A stretch of DNA of 64,000 nucleotides from Salidesulfovibrio onnuriiensis (GCF_008001235.1 NZ_CP040751.1:2277001-2341000); one strand, 5' to 3'. Positions 9,072-17,945 are shown, counted from the first letter of the stretch. Numbers and translations are program-made. Notes: a model not told the origin generated them from the letters alone.

Positions 9072-11438
9072 ATGAGCCGTTACTGGCAGGTCACGCTTCT
9101 TTCTCCTCCGTATCAGACCCTGACATACGGATATCCCGAGTATTTCCCAGCTCTCGAGCCGGGAACACGGGTGATTGTTCCTCTGGGGCGCGGCAATCGT
9201 GTGGGCGTTTTGGCTCAGGCTGCGGACAGCGCTCCCGAGGGTGTTGAGGTCCGGCCTGTGCTTTGGCCCTTGGAGACCGCTCCCGTTCTGGGGCCCGGCT
9301 ACATGGAAATGGTGCGTAACCTGGCCACACGCCAGATGGTGCCGGACGGGCGCATCCTGGAAACCCTTCTACCGCGGGGGCTTCGTTCGGCGGCGGTGAC
9401 TTATACCCTGGAGCGCGATCCCCGGACAAGTCCGTTTCCGGCATCCATCAAGCCTTCGCTCCTGGCCTCCATGCCGGAACAGGACAAGCGGGTGCTCATG
9501 GAGGCATGGCTGGCTGGCAAGATGCGTGTGCGCCTCAATCCCCGGAAAGAGGCTGAGGAACGGTTCGTCACCCTTGCCGTGGATCCGCCCTGGCCGGTTC
9601 GTCCCAATGCCAAGCGGCAGTTGCGGTTGCTGGAGCATCTGCTGGATAACGGGCCGCAGAGTCTTTTTTCCCTCAAATGCGTCCTGGGCGATTGGTCCTC
9701 GGATATTGCCCAGCGTCTGGAAGGATCCGGGCTGGTGACCATCGGCGAACTTTCCGCCGACATGCTGGCCCAGGTGGACGAGCCCGTTGACTGCGAACCT
9801 TCCGCAGCCCTGGATTTCGATTTTACCGGAGAACAGGAACTGGCCTTTGCCTCCCTTGAGGCCGCTCTCCAAGAGGGCAGGCCCGCCTCTCATCTGGTGC
9901 ACGGCGTCACGGGCAGCGGCAAGACCTATCTTTATCTCAATCTGATCGCCAAATGTCTCGAAGCCGGACGTTCCGCGCTGCTGCTGGCCCCGGAAGTTGC
10001 CCTGGCCTGCCAGCTGGCCAAGGCGGCCGCACGGGCGTTCCCCGGCAGGAACGTCAGATTTTATCACGGCTATCAGAGCCCGAAAAAGCGGGAGACAACC
10101 TTTCTGGAGGTCGCTTCCGACCTGGAGCCGAGTTTGGTGGTGGGCACCCGGTCCTCCCTGTTCCTGCCCGTGAAGAATTTGGGCCTGATCATTCTCGATG
10201 AGGAGCACGACGAATCCTACAAGCAGGAGGAACGCCTTGCCTACCAGGCCAAGGAGGTCGCCTGGTTTCGGGTGCAGCAGGCCAATGGCTTGCTGGTGCT
10301 GGGGTCGGCCACGCCGGATGTGAAGACCTTTCACGCCGCGCGTTCCGGGGCCGTTCCCGTTTCCACGCTGGCCCAGCGGGTGGGGGAGAGCGAGCTGCCG
10401 GACGTCGAACTGGTGGACATCAGCGAAACGGTCGACCGGGAACAACCGTTTGCGCCGCGGAGCATTGAGGCCATCCAGGAGACCGTGGGCCGGGGCGAAC
10501 AGGTCATCGTCATGCTCAACCGTCGGGGCTATGCGCCGCTAATGTACTGCGTGGATTGCGGCACCGTGGTTCGTTGCCCGGAATGCGAGGTCGGCATGAC
10601 CTTTCACAAGGGGCGCGAGCGGGTTATCTGCCACTATTGCGGCCTGAGTCATGCCTATCCCTTGCTCTGCGCCAAGTGCGGCGGCGGCAATTTCATTCCC
10701 ATGGGCGAAGGTACCGAACGGTTGGAGGAACAGCTTCAGGCCATCTTGCCCGAAGGCACCAAGGTCCTGCGCATGGATCGCGACTCCACCCGCCGCCAGG
10801 AGCGCATGGAGGAGATTCTGGAATCCTTCCGCAAGAAGGAGGCCCAGGTGCTGGTGGGCACCCAGATGCTTTCCAAGGGACACCATTTCCCCGACGTGAC
10901 ATTGGTGGTGGTTGCCGATGGCGACCTGGGGCTGAACCTGCCCGACTACCGCGCCTCCGAGCGAACCTTCCAGTTGCTGGTGCAGGTTGCCGGGCGCGCG
11001 GGGAGAGGCGGGCGCAAGGGCAGGGTGCTCATCCAGACCCGTAACCCCGGGCACGAAATCTGGATGCAGGTGCTTTCCGGTGATTACCTAACTTTTTTCA
11101 ACCAGGAGATCGAGCGCCGCAGAAAGTTCGGTTATCCGCCGTTCAGCAAGCTCGGCTTGGTGCGCATCAGTTTCCCGGGCGACTGGGAAGGCGGGCAGGC
11201 CGCCATGATGGAACTGGGAAGTCTTGTGCGTCGCAAGGCCGTACAGCTCGGAGTCACCGCTCTCGGCCCCGCTCCGGCTCCCCTGGCCATGTTGCGGGGG
11301 CGCAGACGGTTCAGTTGTCTGCTCAAGTCTTCCCAGTGGCAGGGGATCAGAGAGCTGTATTCCTTTATAGAGAAGCGTAATCCCGCGCCTCGCAAGATAC
11401 GCATGAATCTGGATCTCGACCCCTTAAGCATGCTCTAG
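9072..11438 (+). CDS. priA: primosomal protein N' (replication restart helicase PriA)
   Basis: 3'-5' DNA helicase that reloads the replisome at stalled forks. N-terminal DNA-binding domain (about 1-110, SPPYQTLTYGYP, VPLGRGNRVGVL), Walker A GVTGSGKT (278-285), DEEHDES helicase motif II, then the zinc-binding insert with eight cysteines at 493, 496, 502, 505, 520, 523, 533 and 536, followed by the second helicase lobe (VGTQMLSKGHHFPDVTLV, QVAGRAGRGGRKG). 788 residues, full length. It sits unusually in an envelope gene run, 6 bases after the exported LolA-like protein and about 70 bases before the OmpH-like gene. Confidence 0.97.
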   Translation: MSRYWQVTLLSPPYQTLTYGYPEYFPALEPGTRVIVPLGRGNRVGVLAQAADSAPEGVEVRPVLWPLETAPVLGPGYMEMVRNLATRQMVPDGRILETLLPRGLRSAAVTYTLERDPRTSPFPASIKPSLLASMPEQDKRVLMEAWLAGKMRVRLNPRKEAEERFVTLAVDPPWPVRPNAKRQLRLLEHLLDNGPQSLFSLKCVLGDWSSDIAQRLEGSGLVTIGELSADMLAQVDEPVDCEPSAALDFDFTGEQELAFASLEAALQEGRPASHLVHGVTGSGKTYLYLNLIAKCLEAGRSALLLAPEVALACQLAKAAARAFPGRNVRFYHGYQSPKKRETTFLEVASDLEPSLVVGTRSSLFLPVKNLGLIILDEEHDESYKQEERLAYQAKEVAWFRVQQANGLLVLGSATPDVKTFHAARSGAVPVSTLAQRVGESELPDVELVDISETVDREQPFAPRSIEAIQETVGRGEQVIVMLNRRGYAPLMYCVDCGTVVRCPECEVGMTFHKGRERVICHYCGLSHAYPLLCAKCGGGNFIPMGEGTERLEEQLQAILPEGTKVLRMDRDSTRRQERMEEILESFRKKEAQVLVGTQMLSKGHHFPDVTLVVVADGDLGLNLPDYRASERTFQLLVQVAGRAGRGGRKGRVLIQTRNPGHEIWMQVLSGDYLTFFNQEIERRRKFGYPPFSKLGLVRISFPGDWEGGQAAMMELGSLVRRKAVQLGVTALGPAPAPLAMLRGRRRFSCLLKSSQWQGIRELYSFIEKRNPAPRKIRMNLDLDPLSML

Positions 11439-11506
11439 CACATGCTCGACACAGAAGTCCGAAGCGGCTACATTGTGCCATCCCTGTCATGAAAATGGAA
11501 AGGAAT

Positions 11507-12007
11507 ATGAAGCAAATAAAGATAGTTGTCAGTGCAATGTGCCTTTTGGCCCTGCTGGCGCCCCAGGCCTTTGCCCGGGTGGGATTTATCAATCCCCAGC
11601 GTGTTGTCAATGAATCGCGTATCGGCAAGGTGGCTCAGGAAGACCTGGCCAAGCTCGGCAGGATCAAGGATCAGCGCATCCGCAAGAGCGGGGCGAAGAT
11701 CGACGGTATCAAGGCCGAAATCGGCAAGGGCGGTTTGTCCGTTACCGACCAGAAGGTCCGCGAGAATCAGCTTGAGGTGCTCTATGGCCGCCATGAACGG
11801 CTGATCAAGCAGAGCAACCAGGACATACGCTCCGAGGAGAGCCTGCTCATTCAATTCATCATGCGCAAGGCCGACAAGATCCTGCGACGGCTGGCAGCCC
11901 AGGACGGCTTCACGCTCATCCTGACCGACCCCGATTCCATCGGCTACATTTCCCCGGAAGTGGATCTGACCGACCGGGTTATCAAGGCCCTGAACGAGGA
12001 GATGTAG
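11507..12007 (+). CDS. OmpH/Skp-family periplasmic chaperone-like protein
   Basis: About 166 residues: signal peptide (MKQIKIVVSAMCLLALLAPQAFA), then RVGFINPQRVVNESRIGKVAQEDLAKLG, the standard N-terminal strand of OmpH/Skp, a long charged helical hairpin, and a closing ILTDPDSIGYISPEVDLTDRVIKALNEEM strand. Skp trimers hold unfolded outer-membrane proteins in the periplasm. The frame is open from 11489. I prefer the ATG at 11507 because the signal peptide then begins normally and GGAAAGG precedes it closely; ATGs at 11489 and 11495 lack a ribosome site. One base separates its stop from the next start, suggesting coupled expression with the SH3 protein. Confidence 0.85.
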   Translation: MKQIKIVVSAMCLLALLAPQAFARVGFINPQRVVNESRIGKVAQEDLAKLGRIKDQRIRKSGAKIDGIKAEIGKGGLSVTDQKVRENQLEVLYGRHERLIKQSNQDIRSEESLLIQFIMRKADKILRRLAAQDGFTLILTDPDSIGYISPEVDLTDRVIKALNEEM

Positions 12008-12008
12008 G

Positions 12009-13352
12009 ATGCCGATGAAACACATTCATAAGATACTGGTCCTGACCCTTTTCGTGTTTTTGTCCGCTTCGGTTGCCATGGCCGCCGAGTTTGGCGATAT
12101 CCGGTATCCGGACAGGCCTCTCAACCTGCGGACCGGACGCAGTCCCAAGACCAAATGGGTCGGAACCCTCCAGGTGGGGCAGGAAGTCCGGGTGGCCTAT
12201 CTCAAGGATGGCTGGGTGGCGGTTTTCGAACCGTACATGACCCGGGAATCCGATGTGCGCATCGCGGGTTATGCCAATGTGAAGTATCTGAAGAAGACGC
12301 GGGGCAAGGTCAAGATTGAGCCCTGGGGCGAAATCATGCATCCGGTGACCGTGCTGAACATTCGCGCCAAACGGTCTCCCGGCTCGGACAAGGTGGGATC
12401 GGTGACGCCACGTACCAATGTGAAGGTCGATTTCCCGGAGGACGGTTGGTATGCGGTTTTCGAAAGCAGGGCCTCCATTCGCAGCAAGAGCAACGCCATC
12501 GGGTATGTGAAGAGCGACTATCTTGAACCAGCTCCCGTGGCTACGGTGGAAGCCGCTCCCGCCGCCGAACCCATCACGACTCCTGCGCAAAGCGGTGTCG
12601 GCGAGGTCCGCAGTTCAGTCGCACCCGCGCCCGAAGTCAAACCCGAGGTTGAGACCCCGGAAGAGACCGCAAACACTGAAGCCGTTTCTCCCGCCCCGTG
12701 GGGGGAGGTGGTGACCATCAAGAATACGGTGCAGGTGCGAAAGGAGCGCTCCTCGTCTGCGCACTATGTCCGGACCCTGAACCCCGGGGATACGGTCAAG
12801 CTCGATATGCTCAAGGATGGCTGGTATGCGGTCTTTGACGCCGACGAGACCGTGCGTGGAGAACACAAGGCCCTTGGCTATGTGTTCAAGCGGCAACTGG
12901 AGCAGGGGGACACTCCCGCCCAGGCATCTTCCAAAATCGTAAGCAAGGAAACAACGGCTCCGCAAAAAACTTCGACGCCCAAGAAAATCGTCATCAAGCC
13001 GGATCCCTTTGCCTCTTCCAGGAGGCCGGATCCCAAGGCGGACCAGAACAGGCACGGCATCAGTTTCAAGATTCTGGAGGAATCCCAGACCAGCCGTCAG
13101 GGCGAGGACGTCATTTTCCTGAAGGTGTTCGTGGATGTGAAGACCCTGCCCAAGGCGGCATTGCTGGAGGATTTCACCAATACCCTGTGGAAGGAACACC
13201 GCCGAAGCGGCAAGCAGGTGCAGGTGGACCTGTATCTGCCGGGCATGGACCTGGAGGACCTCGCCTTTGTGGTCGCCCGATATGATGATAAGGAACAGTT
13301 GGAATTTTGGGCGCGGAAGACGGCCCTTTTCGGAACGAAATACATGAAATAA
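12009..13352 (+). CDS. exported protein with three bacterial SH3-like modules
   Basis: 447 residues with a cleavable signal peptide (ILVLTLFVFLSASVAMAA). Three repeats of a bacterial SH3b-like module sit at about 30-97, 108-177 and 234-298. Each has LNLRTGRSP/LNIRAKRSP/VQVRKERSS, then VxxxxDGWxAVF and a closing GYxxxxYL/QL. Modules two and three are separated by a Pro/Glu/Ala-rich linker (about 180-230). A Lys/Pro linker and a C-terminal 120-residue globular region (ISFKILEESQTSRQGEDVIFLKVFVDVK) of unknown type follow. SH3b modules usually bind peptidoglycan or peptides, so an envelope role beside the OmpH-like chaperone is likely. No catalytic NlpC/P60 domain is present. A strong terminator follows. 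Confidence 0.8.
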   Translation: MPMKHIHKILVLTLFVFLSASVAMAAEFGDIRYPDRPLNLRTGRSPKTKWVGTLQVGQEVRVAYLKDGWVAVFEPYMTRESDVRIAGYANVKYLKKTRGKVKIEPWGEIMHPVTVLNIRAKRSPGSDKVGSVTPRTNVKVDFPEDGWYAVFESRASIRSKSNAIGYVKSDYLEPAPVATVEAAPAAEPITTPAQSGVGEVRSSVAPAPEVKPEVETPEETANTEAVSPAPWGEVVTIKNTVQVRKERSSSAHYVRTLNPGDTVKLDMLKDGWYAVFDADETVRGEHKALGYVFKRQLEQGDTPAQASSKIVSKETTAPQKTSTPKKIVIKPDPFASSRRPDPKADQNRHGISFKILEESQTSRQGEDVIFLKVFVDVKTLPKAALLEDFTNTLWKEHRRSGKQVQVDLYLPGMDLEDLAFVVARYDDKEQLEFWARKTALFGTKYMK

Positions 13353-13380
13353 AAAGCGGCCCCTCGGGGCCGCTTTACTT
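13353..13380 (+). terminator. intrinsic terminator after the SH3 protein gene
   Basis: An 11-bp inverted repeat (AAAGCGGCCCC / GGGGCCGCTTT at 13353-13363 and 13366-13376) followed by a T-rich stretch. It lies between convergent genes and can serve both strands. Confidence 0.85.
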
Positions 13381-13401
13381 TTGGTTATCTCGCCGGGAGG
13401 G

Positions 13402-13839
13402 TTATCCTATCTCCCGCTCCAGAAACAAGGGAATGGTCCTTTTGCGCTCCGGTTTGACGGACGGCTCCTTGAAGGCGGCCTTCAGGTCTGTTTTGGGCGC
13501 CATGAAGATGCTGTTGCAGCTCTGGCATTCCCAATGGCTGCCATGGGGCTGCAGGTGTACGAGCAGGCCTTCGCGGTCATAGCAAAGCTGGCAAAAGGGC
13601 CCTTTGCGTTCGTCTTCCTCGGCCAGCCAATACTTCTGGCCGTCGTATTCGACCCGTTCGGCCAGGTCGAGCACTTCCGCCACCTCGTTGAGCTGCTCCT
13701 TGAGGATCTGGTTTTCCTCGCAGACCGCGAGAAATTCTTCCTGCAGGCTTTTCAGGAGAATTTTTCCTTCCTCCAATCTGTTGTTTTCGAACAGATCCAA
13801 GGCCCGTTTGAAGCCGGTTGCATGAAAGACGTCCGCCAT
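13402..13839 (-). CDS. small zinc-ribbon protein of unknown function
   Basis: 145 residues. The first half is helical and charged (FKRALDFENN..., EENQILKEQLNEVAEVLDLAERV), probably a short coiled coil. The second half has two cysteine pairs, PFCQLCYDREG and WECQSCNSIF, arranged as a zinc ribbon (CxxC-x17-CxxC) with LVHLQPHGSH between them. There is no enzyme motif; a nucleic-acid or protein adaptor role is possible but only inferred. Similar ribbon tails (FCxLCYDREGLLVxL) occur in other proteobacterial hypothetical proteins. Stands alone, convergent with the SH3 gene and 100 bases downstream of the amylase gene. Confidence 0.75.
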   Translation of the reverse strand: MADVFHATGFKRALDLFENNRLEEGKILLKSLQEEFLAVCEENQILKEQLNEVAEVLDLAERVEYDGQKYWLAEEDERKGPFCQLCYDREGLLVHLQPHGSHWECQSCNSIFMAPKTDLKAAFKEPSVKPERKRTIPLFLEREIG

Positions 13840-13943
13840 GAGGCCTACCTCGTTTTTAGTACTGGTTCCTCCCTTTTATCGACAGCCTGCCAAGAGGACT
13901 TTAGGTTTTTGTGCAAGAAAAGGTATATGCCCCTTCAATGCCC

Positions 13944-15290
13944 TCACTCCCTACACGGCGCATAGACCACATATCCTCTTGGAGGTGCGTATATTTCCAC
14001 GTGTCCGAATCCGTCGGCATGTTGAACGTTTGGTTTGCCGATATCCCCCTCGCTCCACCATGCCTTCGGTTCGTAGCAGGCGCCGGGTCGGCTCGCATGA
14101 ACACGGGCGCCGCGCCATTTTCCGCCGTTGTTGTTCATTGCCAGGATCAGCCCGGGCTGTGTTTCATGCCCCAGGCGTTCCATTGCATAAAAATCCCGGT
14201 CCGCCCACAGTGTTCTCGTTTGGCCGCCGGCGTATTGTTCGTGGGCCGCGACAAGGGCGGCGATACCGTTGGGTCTGTCCGGTCGGGCCAGCCCGTAGGT
14301 GAAGTAATCTTTCCAGTATACGCACGGCATGCCTTCATGGGTGAGGATGACCGCATAGGCCATGAGCTTGCCGCTGACGATTTCGTCTCCGCCGTCACCG
14401 CCTCGGAAATCGTGGTTGTCCACGAAGGTGACCGCATTCCAGGGGCGGGAGCGCATGAGGCAGGCCGAATCCAGCAATTCCCGCATGTCAAAGCCGTATT
14501 CGTCGCACATCCGCTTGAGCTTGTAGCGCAGGGGAAAGTCGAATGCATCGATCTCATTGTCGTTCCAGTTGTTGACCTCGTGCAGCCAGTCGACGATTTC
14601 GCGTTCCGAACTCCAGTGCTCGGCAACGCCATAGGGACGGATTTCCCGCTCTTTTCGCTGGTAGCGGTATTCCTGTATGGCCGGAATGATCCAAGAACCG
14701 TAGCCCTTCACGAAGTCATAGCGGAAACCGTCGAATCCGATGTCTTCGACAAGGAATCGGCAGAAGGCGAGGATTTCGCGGAAGACATCCGGATGCCGAT
14801 GGCTCAGGTCGGGCATGTCCGAAAAGGTCATGTCGTCATAGGTTTCATAGCGGCATGGATGAAAATGGTCGGTCGTGCGTTTGAATTTTCCGCTTTTTGG
14901 GTTGAACAGGGTCCAACGCTGTTTCCCGTCAATGGGGTTGGTTTCCTGTGCGTCCGCACCGTTGCAGTGGTTGATGACGAGATCCGCCAGTGTTTGCAGG
15001 CCGTGGGTGTGGGCCTTTTGTATGAGGCTCTCCAGTTCCTTGCGTCGGCCGAACCACGTGGCTTCCGATCCCTTTTGGTTGAAGTCGCCGAGGTCGTAGA
15101 AATCATAAGGGTCATAGCCCATGGACGGGCCGAACAAGTTGGCGGATTTGCTGGCGGGCGGGAGCCAGAGGTGGGTGAATCCGGTCTGGGCCAAATTTGG
15201 TACATGGTTTTCAATTTCCCGCCACCATTGGTATTCCCGTTGTTCCTCTTTGGGACAGTTCCAGTAGAAGCACTGCAGCATGACGCCCAT
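13944..15290 (-). CDS. GH13 alpha-amylase, cytoplasmic type
   Basis: Hydrolyses alpha-1,4-glucans. 448 residues with no signal peptide, starting MGVMLQCFYWN, so it probably acts on internal glycogen or maltodextrins. The GH13 motifs are intact: region I DLVINH (103-108), region II GFDGFRYD with nucleophile Asp192, region III GVAEHW with acid/base Glu224, region IV FVDNHD with Asp294. Start is supported by AGGAGG just upstream on the minus strand. Neighbours are a zinc-ribbon gene and the initiator tRNA, so context gives no pathway. Confidence 0.92.
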   Translation of the reverse strand: MGVMLQCFYWNCPKEEQREYQWWREIENHVPNLAQTGFTHLWLPPASKSANLFGPSMGYDPYDFYDLGDFNQKGSEATWFGRRKELESLIQKAHTHGLQTLADLVINHCNGADAQETNPIDGKQRWTLFNPKSGKFKRTTDHFHPCRYETYDDMTFSDMPDLSHRHPDVFREILAFCRFLVEDIGFDGFRYDFVKGYGSWIIPAIQEYRYQRKEREIRPYGVAEHWSSEREIVDWLHEVNNWNDNEIDAFDFPLRYKLKRMCDEYGFDMRELLDSACLMRSRPWNAVTFVDNHDFRGGDGGDEIVSGKLMAYAVILTHEGMPCVYWKDYFTYGLARPDRPNGIAALVAAHEQYAGGQTRTLWADRDFYAMERLGHETQPGLILAMNNNGGKWRGARVHASRPGACYEPKAWWSEGDIGKPNVQHADGFGHVEIYAPPRGYVVYAPCRE

Positions 15291-15448
15291 GGCGCACCTC
15301 CTTGGTGGAAATATTCGAAGCCGGTGTTTTTTTGATAACAGGCTCCATATAGCATGGTGAGTATGGGGCTGCCAGAGTTGTGGGGGAGGTGAGCCGTTAT
15401 AATTTGCGGAACGTCCGTGTTCCTGTTGAGCGGAGAAGGGGAAAAGAA

Positions 15449-15478
15449 AAGGCTCGAAGAAATATTTCTTCGAGCCTT
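15449..15478 (-). terminator. terminator of the initiator tRNA gene
   Basis: A perfect 30-base palindrome (15-bp arms, left arm AAGGCTCGAAGAAAT) lies 11 bases past the tRNA 3' end in the minus direction. It is followed on that strand by TTCTTTTC, a good U-rich tail. Confidence 0.9.
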
Positions 15479-15488
15479 GTGATGACTG

Positions 15489-15565
<77 letters not shown>

Positions 15566-15580
15566 TCACGTGAGAAGGAG

Positions 15581-15609
15581 TTTCTATGTGGTTTGCCGCT
15601 GGGTGTCAA
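15581..15609 (-). promoter_or_regulatory. promoter of the initiator tRNA gene
   Basis: On the minus strand TTGACA (15609-15604), a 17-base spacer, then TAGAAA (15586-15581), placing the transcription start a few bases before the mature 5' end at 15565. Found by eye. Confidence 0.7.
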
Positions 15610-15653
15610 CCTCTATTTACAAGTTTTCCAAAATTCCGTATCCCTATCCACCT

Positions 15654-16376
15654 ATGACAAACACCAGCAAGTTCTCCATGGTTTTTCCCGTCTACAATGA
15701 ACAGGAAAACCTCGAAATACTCTTTTCCCAGGCCAAGACTGCGGCCGATTCCACCGGGCGACCGTGGGAAGCCGTTTTCGTCGATGACTGCAGTTCGGAC
15801 AACAGTCTGGAGGTCATCCGCAAGCTGGCCGCGCAGCACTCTGAAGTGCGCTATGTGGCCTTTGCCGAAAACCGGGGGCAGTCCGTTGCCTTTTGTGCGG
15901 GATTCGATGCCGCGCAGTCTGACATCATCGTGACCATGGACGCAGACCTGCAGAATGATCCCGCAGACATACCGGCCATGCTGGACGCCTTCGGCAACGG
16001 CTGCGACATGGTGGTCGGCTGGCGCGCCAAGCGCAGGGACACCTTCTGGAAGCGTATTGCTTCCAAGGTGGGCAACACGGTGCGCAACTGGTTCACGGAC
16101 GACGGTATTCATGACACGGGTTGTTCCCTCAAGGTCATGCGCCGGGACATGCTCGTGAACATTCCCCGTTTTAAGAACATGCACCGGTTTTTCCCCATCC
16201 TCATGAAGATGCAGGGAGCGGTCATCAACGAGGTGGTCGTCAATCACCGGGAGCGCCATGCCGGGGTTTCCAAGTACGGCAACTGGCAGCGGGCCAAGCA
16301 GAGTCTTTACGACCTGATCGGCGTGCGCTGGCTCATGGCGCGCCACGTTTCCTATTCGGTCAAGGAAAGGAAATAA
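15654..16376 (+). CDS. family 2 glycosyltransferase, dolichol/undecaprenyl-phosphate sugar transferase type
   Basis: 240 residues of GT-A fold: FSMVFPVYNEQENL, VFVDDCSSDNS, and the metal site VTMDADLQNDPADIP (DxD). This layout matches DPM1/ArnC-type enzymes that load a sugar from a nucleotide donor onto a polyprenyl phosphate at the cytoplasmic face. The usual C-terminal membrane helices of ArnC are absent. The frame is open from 15507, but that start lies inside the tRNA; the ATG at 15654 begins directly before the catalytic domain. Followed 8 bases later by a LAB_N protein and then a DedA protein, which points to lipid-linked sugar handling. Confidence 0.88.
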   Translation: MTNTSKFSMVFPVYNEQENLEILFSQAKTAADSTGRPWEAVFVDDCSSDNSLEVIRKLAAQHSEVRYVAFAENRGQSVAFCAGFDAAQSDIIVTMDADLQNDPADIPAMLDAFGNGCDMVVGWRAKRRDTFWKRIASKVGNTVRNWFTDDGIHDTGCSLKVMRRDMLVNIPRFKNMHRFFPILMKMQGAVINEVVVNHRERHAGVSKYGNWQRAKQSLYDLIGVRWLMARHVSYSVKERK

Positions 16377-16384
16377 GGCCTGCC

Positions 16385-16639
16385 ATGGCTTTTCCCCGGT
16401 TCTGGTGGCTGCTTGCGCTTGCGACGCTGGGGCAGGGGGCCGCATTTGCCGCCTGGGGGATTGCCCGCAGGCGGGGCGGAGACACGCCCGAAATACGGCG
16501 GGGCTGGACGGTCTGCTTTTGGACGGGAGCCTGCGCCGGATTGGCCTATGGAGTCCTTCAGCGGGATCCCGTCTTCGCTGCCGGGCAGTTTTTTGCCGTC
16601 ATCATCATGATAACCTATTTTCGGAACAGAGCAGAATGA
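16385..16639 (+). CDS. small membrane protein of the lipid-A-disaccharide synthase N-terminal (LAB_N) family
   Basis: 84 residues, three predicted membrane helices (WWLLALATLGQGAAFAAWGI; WTVCFWTGACAGLAYGVLQ; FAAGQFFAVIIMITYF). The ending QRDPVFAAGQFFAVIIMITYFRN is typical of the LAB_N domain (lipid-A-disaccharide synthase N-terminal region found as a stand-alone protein). These small proteins commonly sit beside ArnC-like transferases. Its last four bases overlap the next start as ATGA, giving translational coupling. Confidence 0.8.
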   Translation: MAFPRFWWLLALATLGQGAAFAAWGIARRRGGDTPEIRRGWTVCFWTGACAGLAYGVLQRDPVFAAGQFFAVIIMITYFRNRAE

Positions 16640-17346
16640 ATAACAACGGCGATATCAGCCGGAAAGGTTTCAAGTCCGTTTTCAAGGGATTGCTCATGCT
16701 GGCCGTGCTCGGTGCGGCCGTTTACGCTGCGCGCCACTTCGGGCTCGACGACATGCTCAGGAACACCAAGTGGTTCGATGAACATGTCCTGGGGTCCGGC
16801 CCCATGTCCATCCTTATCTATGTCGGGGTGGTTGCGCTTCTCTCCGCCCTTGGGCTTCCCCGTCAGCTTCTGGCCTTTCTGGGCGGATATGCCTTCGGTG
16901 TGGTGAACGGTTCCATCCTGTCCTCGGTGGGATGTGGGCTGGGGTGCTGGCTGGCGGCCGGATACGCGCGCCTGTTCGGTCGTGAAATGATTTCCCGCCG
17001 TTTTGGCAAGCGAGCCGAGAAGATAGATGCATTCCTGCGCAGCCAGCCGTTCAACATGGCGCTGGCCATCCGGCTTTTTCCCCTGGGAAGCAATCTTATT
17101 ACCAATCTGGCCGCTGGCATGAGCAGCATTTCGCTGCTTCCCTTCGTGCTCGGATCGACCATCGGGTATATCCCCCAGAATGTCGTCTTCGCCCTGTTCG
17201 GCGGCGGCCTCAATGCGGAATCCGGGACAGGGGTTGTCCTGTCCGTGGGCGGCAGCGTCGTGTTGTTCGTGGCTGCGGGCTGGCTGGGGATGTTGACCTA
17301 CCGCCGTTACCGCAAGGAAGCTTCCGGCGTGGTCGAGGGCGATTAA
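16636..17346 (+). CDS. DedA/TVP38-TMEM64 family membrane protein
   Basis: 236 residues with about five or six membrane helices. The VTT (SNARE-associated) core is visible as GLPRQLLAFLGGYAFGVVNG, RLFPLGSNLITNLAAGMSSISLLPFVLGSTIGYIPQNVVFALFGGG. Members of the superfamily flip polyprenyl phosphates or move phospholipids, which fits the preceding lipid-carrier transferase. The frame is open from 16405; I chose the ATG at 16636 because it overlaps the previous stop as ATGA and begins a normal N-terminus. Its stop codon overlaps the convergent PAP2 gene. Confidence 0.85.
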   Translation: MNNNGDISRKGFKSVFKGLLMLAVLGAAVYAARHFGLDDMLRNTKWFDEHVLGSGPMSILIYVGVVALLSALGLPRQLLAFLGGYAFGVVNGSILSSVGCGLGCWLAAGYARLFGREMISRRFGKRAEKIDAFLRSQPFNMALAIRLFPLGSNLITNLAAGMSSISLLPFVLGSTIGYIPQNVVFALFGGGLNAESGTGVVLSVGGSVVLFVAAGWLGMLTYRRYRKEASGVVEGD

Positions 17347-17945
17347 TCCCTTTTCCCAGGGGAAGGTAGCAGCGGTTCCACCACATAGGTCCAGAGCAGC
17401 CAGGATATGGCTGCGGCGGCAACGCCGAAGAGCCATCCCGCGGCAACATCCAGAGGGTAGTGTTTTCCCAGATAGACGCGGGAATAGCCCACCAGAAGCG
17501 GCAGCAGGAGCGGCCATTTTTTCAGGCCGGGCCAGAAGATCATGGCCAGCAGGGCTATGCACATGGTGTTGGCCGCATGGGCCGAGGGATAGGATGTTCC
17601 GCGTTCCTTGGTGGGAACGAAGTCTGCGGGGCGCTGGGCCCAGTGCCCGTCTTCCTGGTAATGGACCAGGGGCAGGGCGTTAAGCGGCCGGACTCGGTGG
17701 ATGGTTTTCTTGACCACATTGGTCCCGAGGTCGGCAATGCCGACTCCAGCCAGCAGGACCAGCACAAGAATGATCTGACGTTTGCCCAGCTTGCGCCATG
17801 TCCAGACAAGCAGCGGAACCAGTAGGGCATAGAGAATGAACGGGTTGGAGAGCACCGGCATCAGTGCATCGAAAAACGGGTTTTTCCATTGCTGGTTGAT
17901 GAGGCTCAGCAGATAGGCGTCGAGTGCCGGTGTCTTGAAAAACAT
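17343..17945 (-). CDS. PAP2-family membrane phosphatase
   Basis: 200 residues, about five membrane helices. All three acid-phosphatase motifs are present: KKTIHRVRP (KxxxxxxRP), SYPSAHA (PSGH variant) and SRVYLGKHYPLDV (SRxxxxxHxxxD). Candidate substrates are undecaprenyl diphosphate, phosphatidate or lipid A phosphates. The frame is open to 18095, but MFFKTPALDAYLLS at 17945 has GGAG upstream and is the standard start. The gene converges with the DedA gene; the two share TTAA so that their stop codons overlap by four bases. Confidence 0.88.
   Translation of the reverse strand: MFFKTPALDAYLLSLINQQWKNPFFDALMPVLSNPFILYALLVPLLVWTWRKLGKRQIILVLVLLAGVGIADLGTNVVKKTIHRVRPLNALPLVHYQEDGHWAQRPADFVPTKERGTSYPSAHAANTMCIALLAMIFWPGLKKWPLLLPLLVGYSRVYLGKHYPLDVAAGWLFGVAAAAISWLLWTYVVEPLLPSPGKRD

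Noticed and set aside
13911-15335. 474-codon open frame opposite the amylase gene
   Set aside because: No homology pattern; the opposite strand encodes a complete GH13 enzyme with all four motifs.
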